DNA of 64,000 nucleotides from Mesoplasma coleopterae. Lineage in GTDB: Bacteria; Bacillota_I; Bacilli_A; Mycoplasmatales; Mycoplasmataceae. Location of the stretch: contig NZ_CP024968.1 of the NCBI RefSeq assembly GCF_002804245.1, positions 372,001 through 436,000 on the forward strand. Direction: 5' to 3'. Below, in pieces: positions 31,183 to 40,539 of the stretch (the stretch's first letter is position 1; each line of letters starts with the position of its first letter). Under the pieces are notes generated by a model. That model was not told the DNA's origin and did not search any database. It worked only from the letters and a program-made list of their open reading frames with translations. The position numbers and the translations under genes were made by a program.

Positions 31183-31578
31183 ATGAAAGAATTTTGCATT
31201 AAATATAAATTTGAATGGTACAAGTTCCAGTTACCAATTATTTCGCTATTATTAATATTTATTTTTCAAATGATTAATCTTGAAAAAATATACTGATATA
31301 TACCTTTTATTTTAGTTTTATGTATATCTTTATTTTTATATTTCCCAACAATTATAAGGTTAAAAAAATTTGAGCTAAAGAAAAATGATTTCAAGGCTTG
31401 AATAATATCATTTTTTATAATTGATTTAATTTGTTGATTTTTTTTATTGGCACAAATTATTGGATTTTGATCAGGGCTAGATACTTTAGGTTTTTCTTTC
31501 GCAATAACAATCATTATAAGTATAAATTCTTTTATTTACTACCAAGTAAATAAATTAAATAAAAGAAAAAACTTCTAA
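31183..31578 (+). CDS. Four-TM membrane protein, 131 aa
   Basis: Unrecognised. Four hydrophobic segments (about residues 17-33, 40-57, 71-93 and 100-118) separated by short Lys-rich loops and a basic C-terminus. Strong AAAGGAGG Shine-Dalgarno (31171-31178) and TATAAT at 31153-31158. Six or so Trp residues are encoded by TGA, so it does not show as a standard-code ORF. Single gene between decayed sequences. Confidence 0.75.
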
Positions 31579-31680
31579 AATATAAAATAAACTTCACATA
31601 AAGAAAAAACTTTATTATTATACTCGTGCAAAAACAAATTTATTTTCAAAAGTAGATTAATCTAATTCTGTTAATTATAA

Positions 31681-31745
31681 ATTAAAATTGAAACTGCAAT
31701 GCTTGTGAGAAAATAATCTCGTAGGAATTCAGTTTCAATTTTAAT
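31681..31745. repeat. Perfect 16-bp inverted repeat with inner hairpin
   Basis: Arms 31681-31696 and 31730-31745 (ATTAAAATTGAAACTG and its complement) are perfect; the 33-base interior holds GAGA/TCTC that could extend the structure. There is no clear T-run after it. It may be the end of the 31183 transcript or a mobile-element end. Confidence 0.6.
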
Positions 31746-31772
31746 TCTCACATTTTAAATAATTCTTTATTT

Positions 31773-31875
31773 TTGGCTTGTTGCATTGTGTGCATTGTTT
31801 TTTAATGATCTCTTTAGTAATGAAAAATCAAATAATTACTCTTAAGATAATTCAAATTATCATTACTGTTAATTG
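31773..31875 (-). pseudogene. Decayed partial copy of the UPF0154 gene
   Basis: Matches the intact gene at 35170-35421 in two blocks: 31775-31805 resembles its 3' end (AMQQAKK region) and 31813-31872 resembles its membrane-segment region, with about 100 bases deleted between. Several substitutions and stops; not functional. Confidence 0.75.
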
Positions 31876-32011
31876 ACTGCCTATTTTTTTTAATTCAAAT
31901 ACTGAATAAATAGATAAATGTTCTTTTTTTAGGGCTTTATTTATTAATTATAATAATTGAAACAATTACTAAAAAAGAAAAATTTGAATATAAAAAATCG
32001 ATAGTATCTAC

Positions 32012-32150
32012 AAAAAAAATAAAAGATTAGAAATTTATATAATTTAATTTCGAAAGTATTTGTTACTTTATTAGTAGTTAAACTGTCTGCGCAATGAGTA
32101 ATAATCGTACTTATAATTATCATGAAGTTTTAAAAGTGATAATACAATGT
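32012..32150 (+). pseudogene. Decayed partial copy of guaA
   Basis: Clear nucleotide similarity to guaA 28678-28820 (the region before [14 protein letters not shown]): shared blocks include aaatttatataatt, tttgttacttta and ataatcgtacttat. Stops and frame changes throughout. Confidence 0.8.
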
Positions 32151-32253
32151 ATTTTTTTAAATAAAATAGTATAAAAATTAGATATTAAAATAACGCTTCA
32201 AAATTATATAATCATTTTTTAATTATTAATTACTTACTCTTAGATTTTATACT

Positions 32254-34920
32254 TTATTTTTGATCTTTTAATTTACCAAAACTTTCATCAAATCATTTAC
32301 TATATGATCACCTATATCACATAATTTTTGGTTCTGTCCCTCCATAAGTATCTGGTATCATACCTTCAAATGCATCAAAAAGAATTGATCATGTCATTAA
32401 TCCTCTAATCTTAATCCCATCAGAATTTAATAAATTATAAGCTTTATTGAAAGCTTCTTTTGAACCTGCTCCTCTTCCTGCTGGTTCATTTGTTGAAGCA
32501 CCAATAATGAATTTATCTGCTGGTATTTGATAAAAACCATTTTGATTATTAGGTTTTGACGTAATGTATTTTGACATTAAATAATAAAATTCACCACGTT
32601 TCTCAACATTATCATTTGTAATACTTGTATTTTGTTGAACACCTGTTTTTATAGCGTCTTCACTTGTTTCTACTTGAACACCATCTCCTCAACCATTATA
32701 AAATTGGGGATTTATTCAGTCATAATAACCATCAAGACCATCTAAAAATTCTTTATAGTTTCTACCTTCAGTGTTTTTTCTAAGGTAAGGAAATTCAGGG
32801 GCCATAGTTATAATAAAATCTTTTCCTTCAGATTTATATTCATCTTTTAATTCTTTAAGGGCTTGAGCTGTTACCTTTTTACTTTCTGAACTATTTAAAG
32901 AAGCAGATTCTCAATCTATGTCTAATCCATCAAAACCGTATTCGTTAATCACACTTTTAATGGCTGTTTTTAATTCTTCTTTTTGATCACTTCTAAATTT
33001 CATATGTTCAGCAGTAGCTCCTCCCATTGATATAAGTACTCTTTTACCTTGAGATTGTAACGCTTTAATTCCTTCTTTTACTGCAGCAGGATTATTAGGG
33101 CTATAAGTTGGCATTTGATATTCTACATTAGAATATAAAAATGATAAATTAATAACATTATAAGAAGAAGTTAATAAATCTTTATCATTTAATGCAATTT
33201 TATTTTCAAAATTTCCTCCTCAATCATAATGATATCCAACTAGGGTTTTTACTTCATATTGAACTTCTACACTACCTTTATATTTGGCTAAATTATTAGA
33301 TTGAATCGTTGCTACTTCATTTGTTTTATTAACTACTTTTAAATCTTTTTCTTGAATTGTTGTATTAGGATTAAATTTTAAAATATTTCTAATGATTCCT
33401 GAATCTAAATTATCAGAAATACCATTTAAGTTTCTTTCTTTTATTAAACTGTTTAAATCAATTGCATTTGATGTATCTATAATATATTCTATTTCAACTG
33501 ATCCACTATATTTTGTTGGGTCAGTTGATTTAACTAATGCGTTTGATGTAGTAATTGATTGTGAATCAATTCCTATTGCATTAATATCTATATTTGGATT
33601 TTTTGATTTAATAGCTTGTTTGATTGTGTTTTCATCAGTTGAGTTTAATGTTCCTAGATTTCTTTCTTTTAATACAGAAGATAGAGGAACAGCTTTTGAA
33701 GTATCAAGTTTAAAAGTTATGTTTACACTTCCTTTATATTTGCTTGGATTATTTGATGTAACTATTGCTGATGTTTCAGTTATATTATTAATATCTACGT
33801 AATTAACTTCTAAATTAGGATTCAATTTTGCTAATTGACTTTTAATAGTTATTTCATCTAATTTATCTAAAGTACCTAAATTTGTATTTGTAATTACTGA
33901 TGCTAAATCAGTAGCTAAAAGATTTTCATCTACTTTAAAAGTTAAATCAAGATAACCTTCTTTTGGATTAATATAAACATTTTCATCAGTTGAAGTAACT
34001 CTAGCTCAACCTCAACCACTTGAAGAATTAAAACCTGTATCATATATTCTTACATAATTAGCATTTAATTTAGAATTATCTTTTACTAAAGCATTTAATA
34101 TTATATCAGGATCTGCATTAGGTAAAACAGTTGTAATATTTTGATTAGTTATAACATTCGTTAAATTAGTTTTTTCTGGTTTTGTTCCATTGATAGTAAA
34201 TGTAACATTTACAGATCCCGTATATCTTCCAGATGATGTTGAATTAACTCTTGCTGATGTTTGAGTTATAGAAGTGATACTAATATCTTTTGATGTTAAC
34301 TTAGGATTTAATTTAATGACTGCTTGTTGAATTGTTAGCGCGTTGTTATCAGATATAATCCCTAAATCTTTTTCAGTGATAACACTACTTAAATTTGGTT
34401 TTTTTGCCTGTACTGTAAAAACAACTGTGAGTGAGCCATTATATATAAAATCATCACCTATTATTAATGCTGATGTTGAATCTATTTCTGTAATTTCAAA
34501 ACCATTAGTATTAATATCTGGATTTTTTGATAATATCGCATTTCGAATTGTACTTTCTGTTTTACTACTTATAACGCCCAATTCAGTATTTATGAGATTG
34601 TCTTTTAAAGCAGGGACAATGTAAAAAGAAACTGTAACTTCACCATTATATTTATCCTGACCAATTAAATTTGCAGTTCCTGAACCTTCACTTATATTAA
34701 TATTTGTTATTTCAAAATCTGATGTAACTAACTTTGGATTATTTAACAAAACAGCTTGTCTTATTTCATATTCTGTTGATTTATTTATAATCCCTAAATT
34801 CTTTTTTTCAATGATTGTTGCAATATTAATTTTTTTAGTATTAGTACTACATGATACAGTTAAAATTGTTGTTGGTACTATCAATGATATCGTACCTAAT
34901 AAACCTAGTAATTTTTTCAA
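32254..34920 (-). CDS. GH18 chitinase-like lipoprotein with seven surface repeats, 888 aa
   Basis: Surface lipoprotein: signal MKKLLGLLGTISLIVPTT, lipobox LTVSC (Cys24). Residues ~33-590 are seven repeats of 75-80 residues, each starting near (I/V)I..(K/N)LG.I/L, with an AI..KNP.. helix and ending Y.GSV.V.F; these resemble spiralin-like repeats. The C-terminal ~300 residues are a glycoside hydrolase family 18 domain, with LISMGGATAE and the catalytic motif FDGLDIDWE (Glu671; the Trp is TGA). It probably binds and/or degrades chitin or related glycans of an arthropod host. Whole gene needs TGA as Trp. Confidence 0.9.
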
Positions 34921-35079
34921 AAAATTTCTCCTTATTTATTTTATTTACAAAATATTATATTTTATATGAAATTCATAATAAATAAAAGATAAGTGTGATA
35001 TGTGAGTTTATTTTTGAGTAAATTTAGAAAGTAATTTTATTAGTGTTTAAAAAGTGCTTTTATTTGAAAATTTAAAACA

Positions 35080-35120
35080 AAAAATATGTATTTGATCCAA
35101 GCACCAAATACATATTTTTT
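35080..35120. terminator. Terminator, probably of the tkt operon
   Basis: ATATGTATTTG / CAAATACATAT stem with A- and T-runs on both sides. On the minus strand it follows the UPF0154 stop by ~50 bases. Confidence 0.8.
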
Positions 35121-35169
35121 ATTTATTAATTTATTTTTTTATATGTTGAAAGAAATATTTCACTTATAA

Positions 35170-35421
35170 TTATTTTTTAGCTTGTTGCATTGCACGCATT
35201 GTTTTTTTAATGTCTGCTTCACTTGGTTTTCTTCCCATACTCATGTACATTGCACGAATTTGTTTTTCTGTAACAGGCGGGTTGTCTTTTAATTGTTTTT
35301 TAACCATTGCTCTAGTAATGAAAAAGCCAATGATTGCTCCTAAGATGATTGCTCCTAAGATAACTCCGATTAACATTCCTGCTAATCCTCCTGCTGAAAA
35401 TTCTGTTGTAAATAATATCAT
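35170..35421 (-). CDS. UPF0154 (YneF-like) small membrane protein, 83 aa
   Basis: One N-terminal membrane segment (GMLIGVILGAIILGAIIGFFITR) then a soluble tail with NPPVTEKQIRAMYMSMGRKPSEADIKKTMRAM, the UPF0154 pattern, found throughout Firmicutes and Mollicutes next to tkt. Function unknown. A degraded partial copy lies at 31773-31875. Confidence 0.9.
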   Translation of the reverse strand: MILFTTEFSAGGLAGMLIGVILGAIILGAIIGFFITRAMVKKQLKDNPPVTEKQIRAMYMSMGRKPSEADIKKTMRAMQQAKK

Positions 35422-35458
35422 AATTTCACTCTATTCTATTTTTTCTATTTTTAAATTC

Positions 35459-37426
35459 TTACTTTATAACCTTTTTAATTTTATTAAAAATTTGTTCACT
35501 TGTAAATCCATATTCACTAATTACTTTATTAGCTGGTGCACTTGCTCCAAAAATATCGATTCCAATGTTTAATCCATCATCACCTGTATATTTACTTCAT
35601 CCATAAGTTGTCCCCATTTCAATTGAAACTCTTAATGTTGATTTATCAATAACTTTGTCTTTGTATGATTGTTCTTGTTGATCAAATAAGTTTGTTGATG
35701 GCATTGAAACTACTTTAGCAATAATGCCATCTTCTTTTAATTTGTTAGCTGTTTCCATTGCTAATCCAACTTCACTACCAGTTGCAATTAGTGTTACTGT
35801 TGCATTTGGTTGGTCTAGCATTACATAAGCTCCTTTTTTAACTTCTTCATAAACATCATTATGAGGTAATTGAGTTAAATCTTGTCTAGTTAAAACTAAA
35901 GTTGATGGACAGCTTTTTAAATCTTGTAATGCTATTTTGTATGATGCTAATGTTTCAGCATAATCAGCTGGTCTAAATGTAATATGATTTGGAATACTTC
36001 TAATCATTGCTAGTTGTTCGATTGGTTGATGAGTTGGACCATCTTCTCCAACTGCAACTGAATCGTGAGTAAAGATAAATAATTGTTGAGTATTCATAAT
36101 TGATGATAAACGCATTGCTGGTTTCATGTAATCTGAGAATACAAAGAATCCACTTGAGAATGGAATTAGCCCTCCATGTTGGTGAATACCATTGTTGATT
36201 GCTCCCATTGCAAATTCTCTAACACCATAAAGAATGTTTCTTCCACTTCTATTATCAACGTCAAATTGACCATCAGCACCTTTAATTCTTGTTGATGAAA
36301 CTAAATCAGCTGATCCTCCAATTAAGAATTTAACTTGAGCATTTATGCTATCTCAAATATTTCCTGAACTAACTCTAGTAGCTTCTGCTTTTTCTGGAGT
36401 TTTACCTTTTAATGCTTCAAAATCAAAATTAATTTCTTTGTTAATAGCATCTGTGAATTGTTTTCATAATTCACGATTTACAACTTTCAATTTATCTAAT
36501 TCTTGATTTCATTTTTCTTCAATAGATAAGTTTTTTGAAATATTTTCATTTCAGTGTGCATAAACTTCTGTAGGTATTTCAAAATCATTATATTTTCATT
36601 CAAATACATTTTTAACAGTTTCAATATCAGCACCAATAGGAGCTCCGTGCACAGCACTTGTTCCTTGTTTTGAAGCTCCAATACCAATAATTGTTTTAAC
36701 TTCGATATATGTAGGCTTTTCTGATAATTTAGCATCATTAATTGCTTTTTCAATAGCAACTAAGTCTTCACCATCAGTTACTTTTAAAGTATTTCATTGA
36801 GCAGCTTTAAATCTCTCATGCATGTTTTCACTCTGAGCTTTTTCTACTTTGTCGTCTAATTGAATGTCATTTGAGTCGTGAATTAAAATTAATTTATTCA
36901 ATTTTAATCTACCAGCTAAACTAATTGATTCTTGAGCTACACCTTCTTGTAAGTCTCCATCACCACATAAAACAAATGTATGGTGATCGACTAAATTAAT
37001 TCCTGATTGATTGTAAACTGAAGCAGTATGAGATTCAGCAATTGCTAATCCAACACCCATCGCAACACCTTGTCCTAAAGGTCCAGTTGTTACATCAACA
37101 CCTTCAGTTAAATGAGATTCAGGGTGACCTGGTGTTTTACTATTTCATTGTCTAAAATTTTTGATTTCATCCATTGATAAATTATACCCTGCTAAATGTA
37201 ATGCTGAATATAACAATGCACTTCCATGCCCTGCTGATAATACGAATCTATCTCTATCAAATCATTTTGGATTTTTAGGGTTATGTTTCATTATCTTGTT
37301 AAATAATGTATAGACAACTGGAGCAGCACCTAAAACTATACCAGGGTGCCCTGAATTTGCTTTATTAATAGCTGAAACTCCTAAAATTCTTAAAGCATTT
37401 AAGTTGTTGTTATTTTTGTTTATCAT
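35459..37426 (-). CDS. tkt: Transketolase, 655 aa
   Basis: Thiamine-diphosphate enzyme of the non-oxidative pentose phosphate pathway. Visible: [28 protein letters not shown], the ThDP motif [13 protein letters not shown]...HDSNDIQLD, and the pyrimidine-binding half with [19 protein letters not shown] and [10 protein letters not shown]. Full length. Its start overlaps the UPF0291 gene by 17 bases. Provides ribose-5-phosphate for the nucleotide genes elsewhere in the window. Trp codons are TGA. Confidence 0.97.
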
Positions 37427-37664
37427 GTTTCTCTCCTTCTTTTTTTAGTTTACTTGGTGTAACGTCATTTCCATTTGCATCAATTACTTTTGTATTTTTT
37501 AGTTGTTGCTCAAAACCACTTCTAAAGTATTTTAAGTAAAGCACTTTTAGTTCTTCTCTATAAGCACTTTCTTTTGCATTTAACTCACGCTCTTTTTTGA
37601 TCTTTGCCAAACGGTTTATTTCTTTTATAACTTCTGGCATAGTTAATTCTTTTAATTCACTCAT
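37410..37664 (-). CDS. UPF0291/DUF896 (YnzC-like) protein, 84 aa
   Basis: Small helical protein: VIKEINRLAKIKKERELNAKE...YREELKVLYLKYFRSGFEQQL, then VIDANGNDVTPSKLK, the conserved DUF896 sequence. Role unknown (YnzC is linked to the SOS region in Bacillus). Located between the yqeH-like gene and tkt, overlapping tkt by 17 bases. Confidence 0.9.
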   Translation of the reverse strand: MSELKELTMPEVIKEINRLAKIKKERELNAKESAYREELKVLYLKYFRSGFEQQLKNTKVIDANGNDVTPSKLKKEGEKHDKQK

Positions 37665-37692
37665 TTTAATACTCCCTTAAGTTTATTTTATA

Positions 37693-38790
37693 CTAAACCA
37701 ATGGTTTTCTTAATGTTGTTTCAACTTCAACATTGTCAGTTGGAATATTTATTGTTATTTTCATAGAATTTTTTACTTTAAAATTAAATCATCCTAATCC
37801 TGAAATAGATATTTCAAATTCTTTATTAATATCTTTTTCATTAAAAATAAACTCTCTTTTTATAAACTTTGTATTAAAGTTATACGGAACTATATTTTCC
37901 TTATTTCTATTGTAGTAATCAAATGCATTTTTTATATTTGTTCTGTGTAATTTAACTTCCTTATTATTAAAGAAATGAAAACTATTAATTTCTTCCTCTA
38001 TTCATTCAAAATCAACTCAAGCTATTCCTGCATAAAAAATAGTATTGCCAGGTTTTAATTGGAATGTATTTTGGGCAACCTCTTTATTAAAATAAATGTA
38101 TTTTCAATCTTCTTTATTTAATAAATTTGCTGTTGAATTACTTCTAGCTATTCCTGGAGTATCAAATATTATGTCATCACTTGATAATTTAATTTGAATA
38201 AAATCTAGTGTTGTATTAAAGTATTTTGATTCAACAATTTGTGGGATCAAATTATTTGCTTTTAACAAAGAATTAATAATTGATGACTTACCAACGTTTG
38301 AACTACCTATAAAATATTTTTTAGTTTTAGTTTTTTTAATTTTGTTTAATAAACTATTTGTAAAGTTGTTTTTAAAACTAGTGTTCAATATAATATTTGC
38401 ATCAAATAAATCGCTTTTTGCAAATAGATCAGTTATATATCTTCTTATTTTGGCTAGCTTAACTGCTTTTGGAAGTAAATCTATTTTATTAACAACAATT
38501 GTCACAGGGTATTTTTTAATAGCTGCTTCAATTTCTTTTACTCTGCTTCCTTCTAAGTCAAAAATATCAATAATATAGAAAAATTCAATGTCTTTTGGTC
38601 TTTCATTTTGAATTAAAGTTTTTAATTTTAAAATAAATTGTTCAGCATTTATTTCTTGATTAATTAACTCATTGTAATTTTTAATTTTAAAACATCTCAA
38701 ACAGTATTCATTTTCAGGTTTAATAACATAACCGGGCTTGTTTTGATCACTATTTTGTTTTAAAATTCCACAACCTATACACTTGCTCAT
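37693..38790 (-). CDS. yqeH: YqeH-like circularly permuted GTPase, 365 aa
   Basis: Ribosome-assembly GTPase. N-terminal zinc finger C4-x2-C7 ... C30-x2-C33. The GTPase motifs are circularly permuted: G4 NKID (around 100) precedes G1 GSSNVGKSS (around 169) and G3 DTPG (around 212), the YqeH order. C-terminal domain is shorter than in Bacillus. Starts within 4 bases of the previous gene's end (ATGA overlap), so they are coupled. Trp codons as TGA. Confidence 0.9.
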
Positions 38791-39686
38791 GTTTCCCCCA
38801 TTTGTTTATTCATAATATAACTTAAGAATTTGATTAAAACTAATATTTTTAGAACATCATCATAACAATGCGATCTAGCTTCTTTTAAACTTTTTGATAA
38901 TTTATCATGTTCACTTTGTGACACTTTTTCTAAACTAAATAGTTTTAATGCTCTACTACATAAGAATGTAATATTATCTTCTTTAAAATTGTATTTGCTA
39001 TGTAATTCTTCTGTATAATCAAAGAATTTTTTCAAGCTTCTAATTTTGATTGAATCTTCAATATCACCTTTTTTAAGATTTTGTTCATTATAAAATTTTG
39101 TTCCATCTTTTAAATAATTTGCAAAACTTAAGTTTTGTTCTAATGCATCATAAATATCAAAACTATTTAATCTATATTTTTTTGTATCTTTGTTAAAAAT
39201 AAATAAATCAGTTTTTTTGTTTTTAAATAATGCTTTATAAGTATTAATTCATTGTTCAATTATTTTTTTATCATTATCTTGTCCAGCAAAAATAATAGTT
39301 CTAATGTTTTTATTAATACACATATTTATAAAACTTTTGATCATTGATTGATATTGACTTTTAAAGTCATATTTATCATCATTTACTTTTCTTTTTATTG
39401 ATAAACTATTAATTGACTTATGATTGTTTCTTGATTGAATCTCATTGAAGCTTTTAGCAAATGAATAGTTCATCAAATAAACTATGTCTTTTTCTTTTTC
39501 CCCATATAGTTTTGGTTCAATATTGTCAAAATCATGACTACGATTAAAGAACTCTGTATCTAAAATTAAAACTGGAAACTTAATTTCTTTTAATTTATTT
39601 TGTAAACCCTCAAAGTTAAAGTGAATCGATTGGTATTTATTTAATTTAACTGAATTATTTTTTATTTCCAAATTTTTATACTTCAT
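38787..39686 (-). CDS. Possible DEDD-type exonuclease-like protein, 299 aa
   Basis: I suggest an RNase H-like/DEDD exonuclease fold: D43-T-E45 in FPVLILDTEFF fits Exo I, Asp139 in IFAGQDNDKKIIEQW fits Exo II, and a C-terminal SHCYDDVLKI (His273, Asp276/277) resembles Exo III, though the His-Asp spacing is one short. Secondary-structure order fits. It overlaps the yqeH-like gene by four bases. The start at 39686 is chosen over 39737 because of the GAAGAGAAC upstream and the extra N-terminus having no support. The family is not certain. Confidence 0.55.
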
Positions 39687-39788
39687 AGTTCTCTTCTTTT
39701 CCTTTTTATATTTTAACAAATTAATATAGTAATTCATTGTTGTATAATATTATTTATAGGTTATGAGACGTTAAACGGAGGTTTTTTC

Positions 39789-40505
39789 ATGATATTAAGT
39801 AAATTAGTCAGCAACATATTAGTTGATGAAATAATTGATGATGTTAATGCATGTATAAAAAATATTAATTTAGTTGACGAATTAAATGACTCAAACGAAT
39901 ATAATTTTGATAGTTTGTATAAAATGTATGATAAAAATTTAATTAAATTAGTTAATTTAGAAAAAGATTTATCAAAGATTGATGAGTTTATTGATGAGTT
40001 TATTGAAGAAATAAGTAAACTATTAATCGAAGAAAAACAAAGTTTCAATAAAACTAATAAAAAAGAGCAAGAAAATAAAAAAAGAATATTTGAATTTATC
40101 ATTTTTGTTCAAAATAAATTAATGAACTGTAAAAAAGTAATTATTTCTTTTAACTGAATATTAAACAAAATGGGTTTAGATATTGAAATAAATAAACAAA
40201 ATGAACCAGAATTTTACTCTCTAATTGAATTTAATATTAGCAAAAGATTCAAAACCATAAGAGAACAATTTGGCATAAATATAAGCATATTAGATTCATC
40301 TGATATATTACTTGAAGAATTTGAAACATTCTCATTAAATGGTAAAAAGAAGCTCTTGGAAAAAATTTTAAGAGATATAAATTTTGATTCTATATTAGAA
40401 ATGAATGATGTTGAAGAAATTATAAGAATTTCAAAGTTGTCTACTTCAATCAATTTTCTAATAAAGTTTATAGATGTTGTAAATTTTATTAGAAAAACAA
40501 TTTAA
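39789..40505 (+). CDS. Helical protein of unknown function, 238 aa
   Basis: All-helical, acidic/Lys-rich soluble protein with coiled-coil-like runs (KLVNLEKDLSKIDEFIDEFIEEISKLLIEEKQ). One TGA (NWILNK) is read as Trp. CGGAGG Shine-Dalgarno, TATAAT at 39743-39748, terminator after. No motif recognised. Divergent from the tkt operon; single gene. Confidence 0.75.
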
Positions 40506-40508
40506 TAT

Positions 40509-40538
40509 AAAAAATACTTCACATGTGAAGTATTTTTT
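40509..40538. terminator. Bidirectional terminator
   Basis: 30-base perfect palindrome (15-base arms) with A- and T-runs between convergent genes. Confidence 0.9.
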
Positions 40539-40539
40539 C

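Larger units (their letters stand above)
31579..32253. other. Decayed stretch with gene remnants
   Basis: No intact gene in 675 bases. Contains a long inverted repeat (31681-31745), a degraded copy of the UPF0154 gene (31773-31875, minus), a start-less membrane-protein-like tail on the plus strand (about 31911-32010), and a degraded copy of part of guaA (32012-32150, plus). 32151-32253 shows nothing recognisable. Confidence 0.7.

Noticed and set aside
33392-34624. Plus-strand open frames across the chitinase repeats.
   Set aside because: They are shadows of the minus-strand repeat-coding gene and have no ribosome-binding sites.
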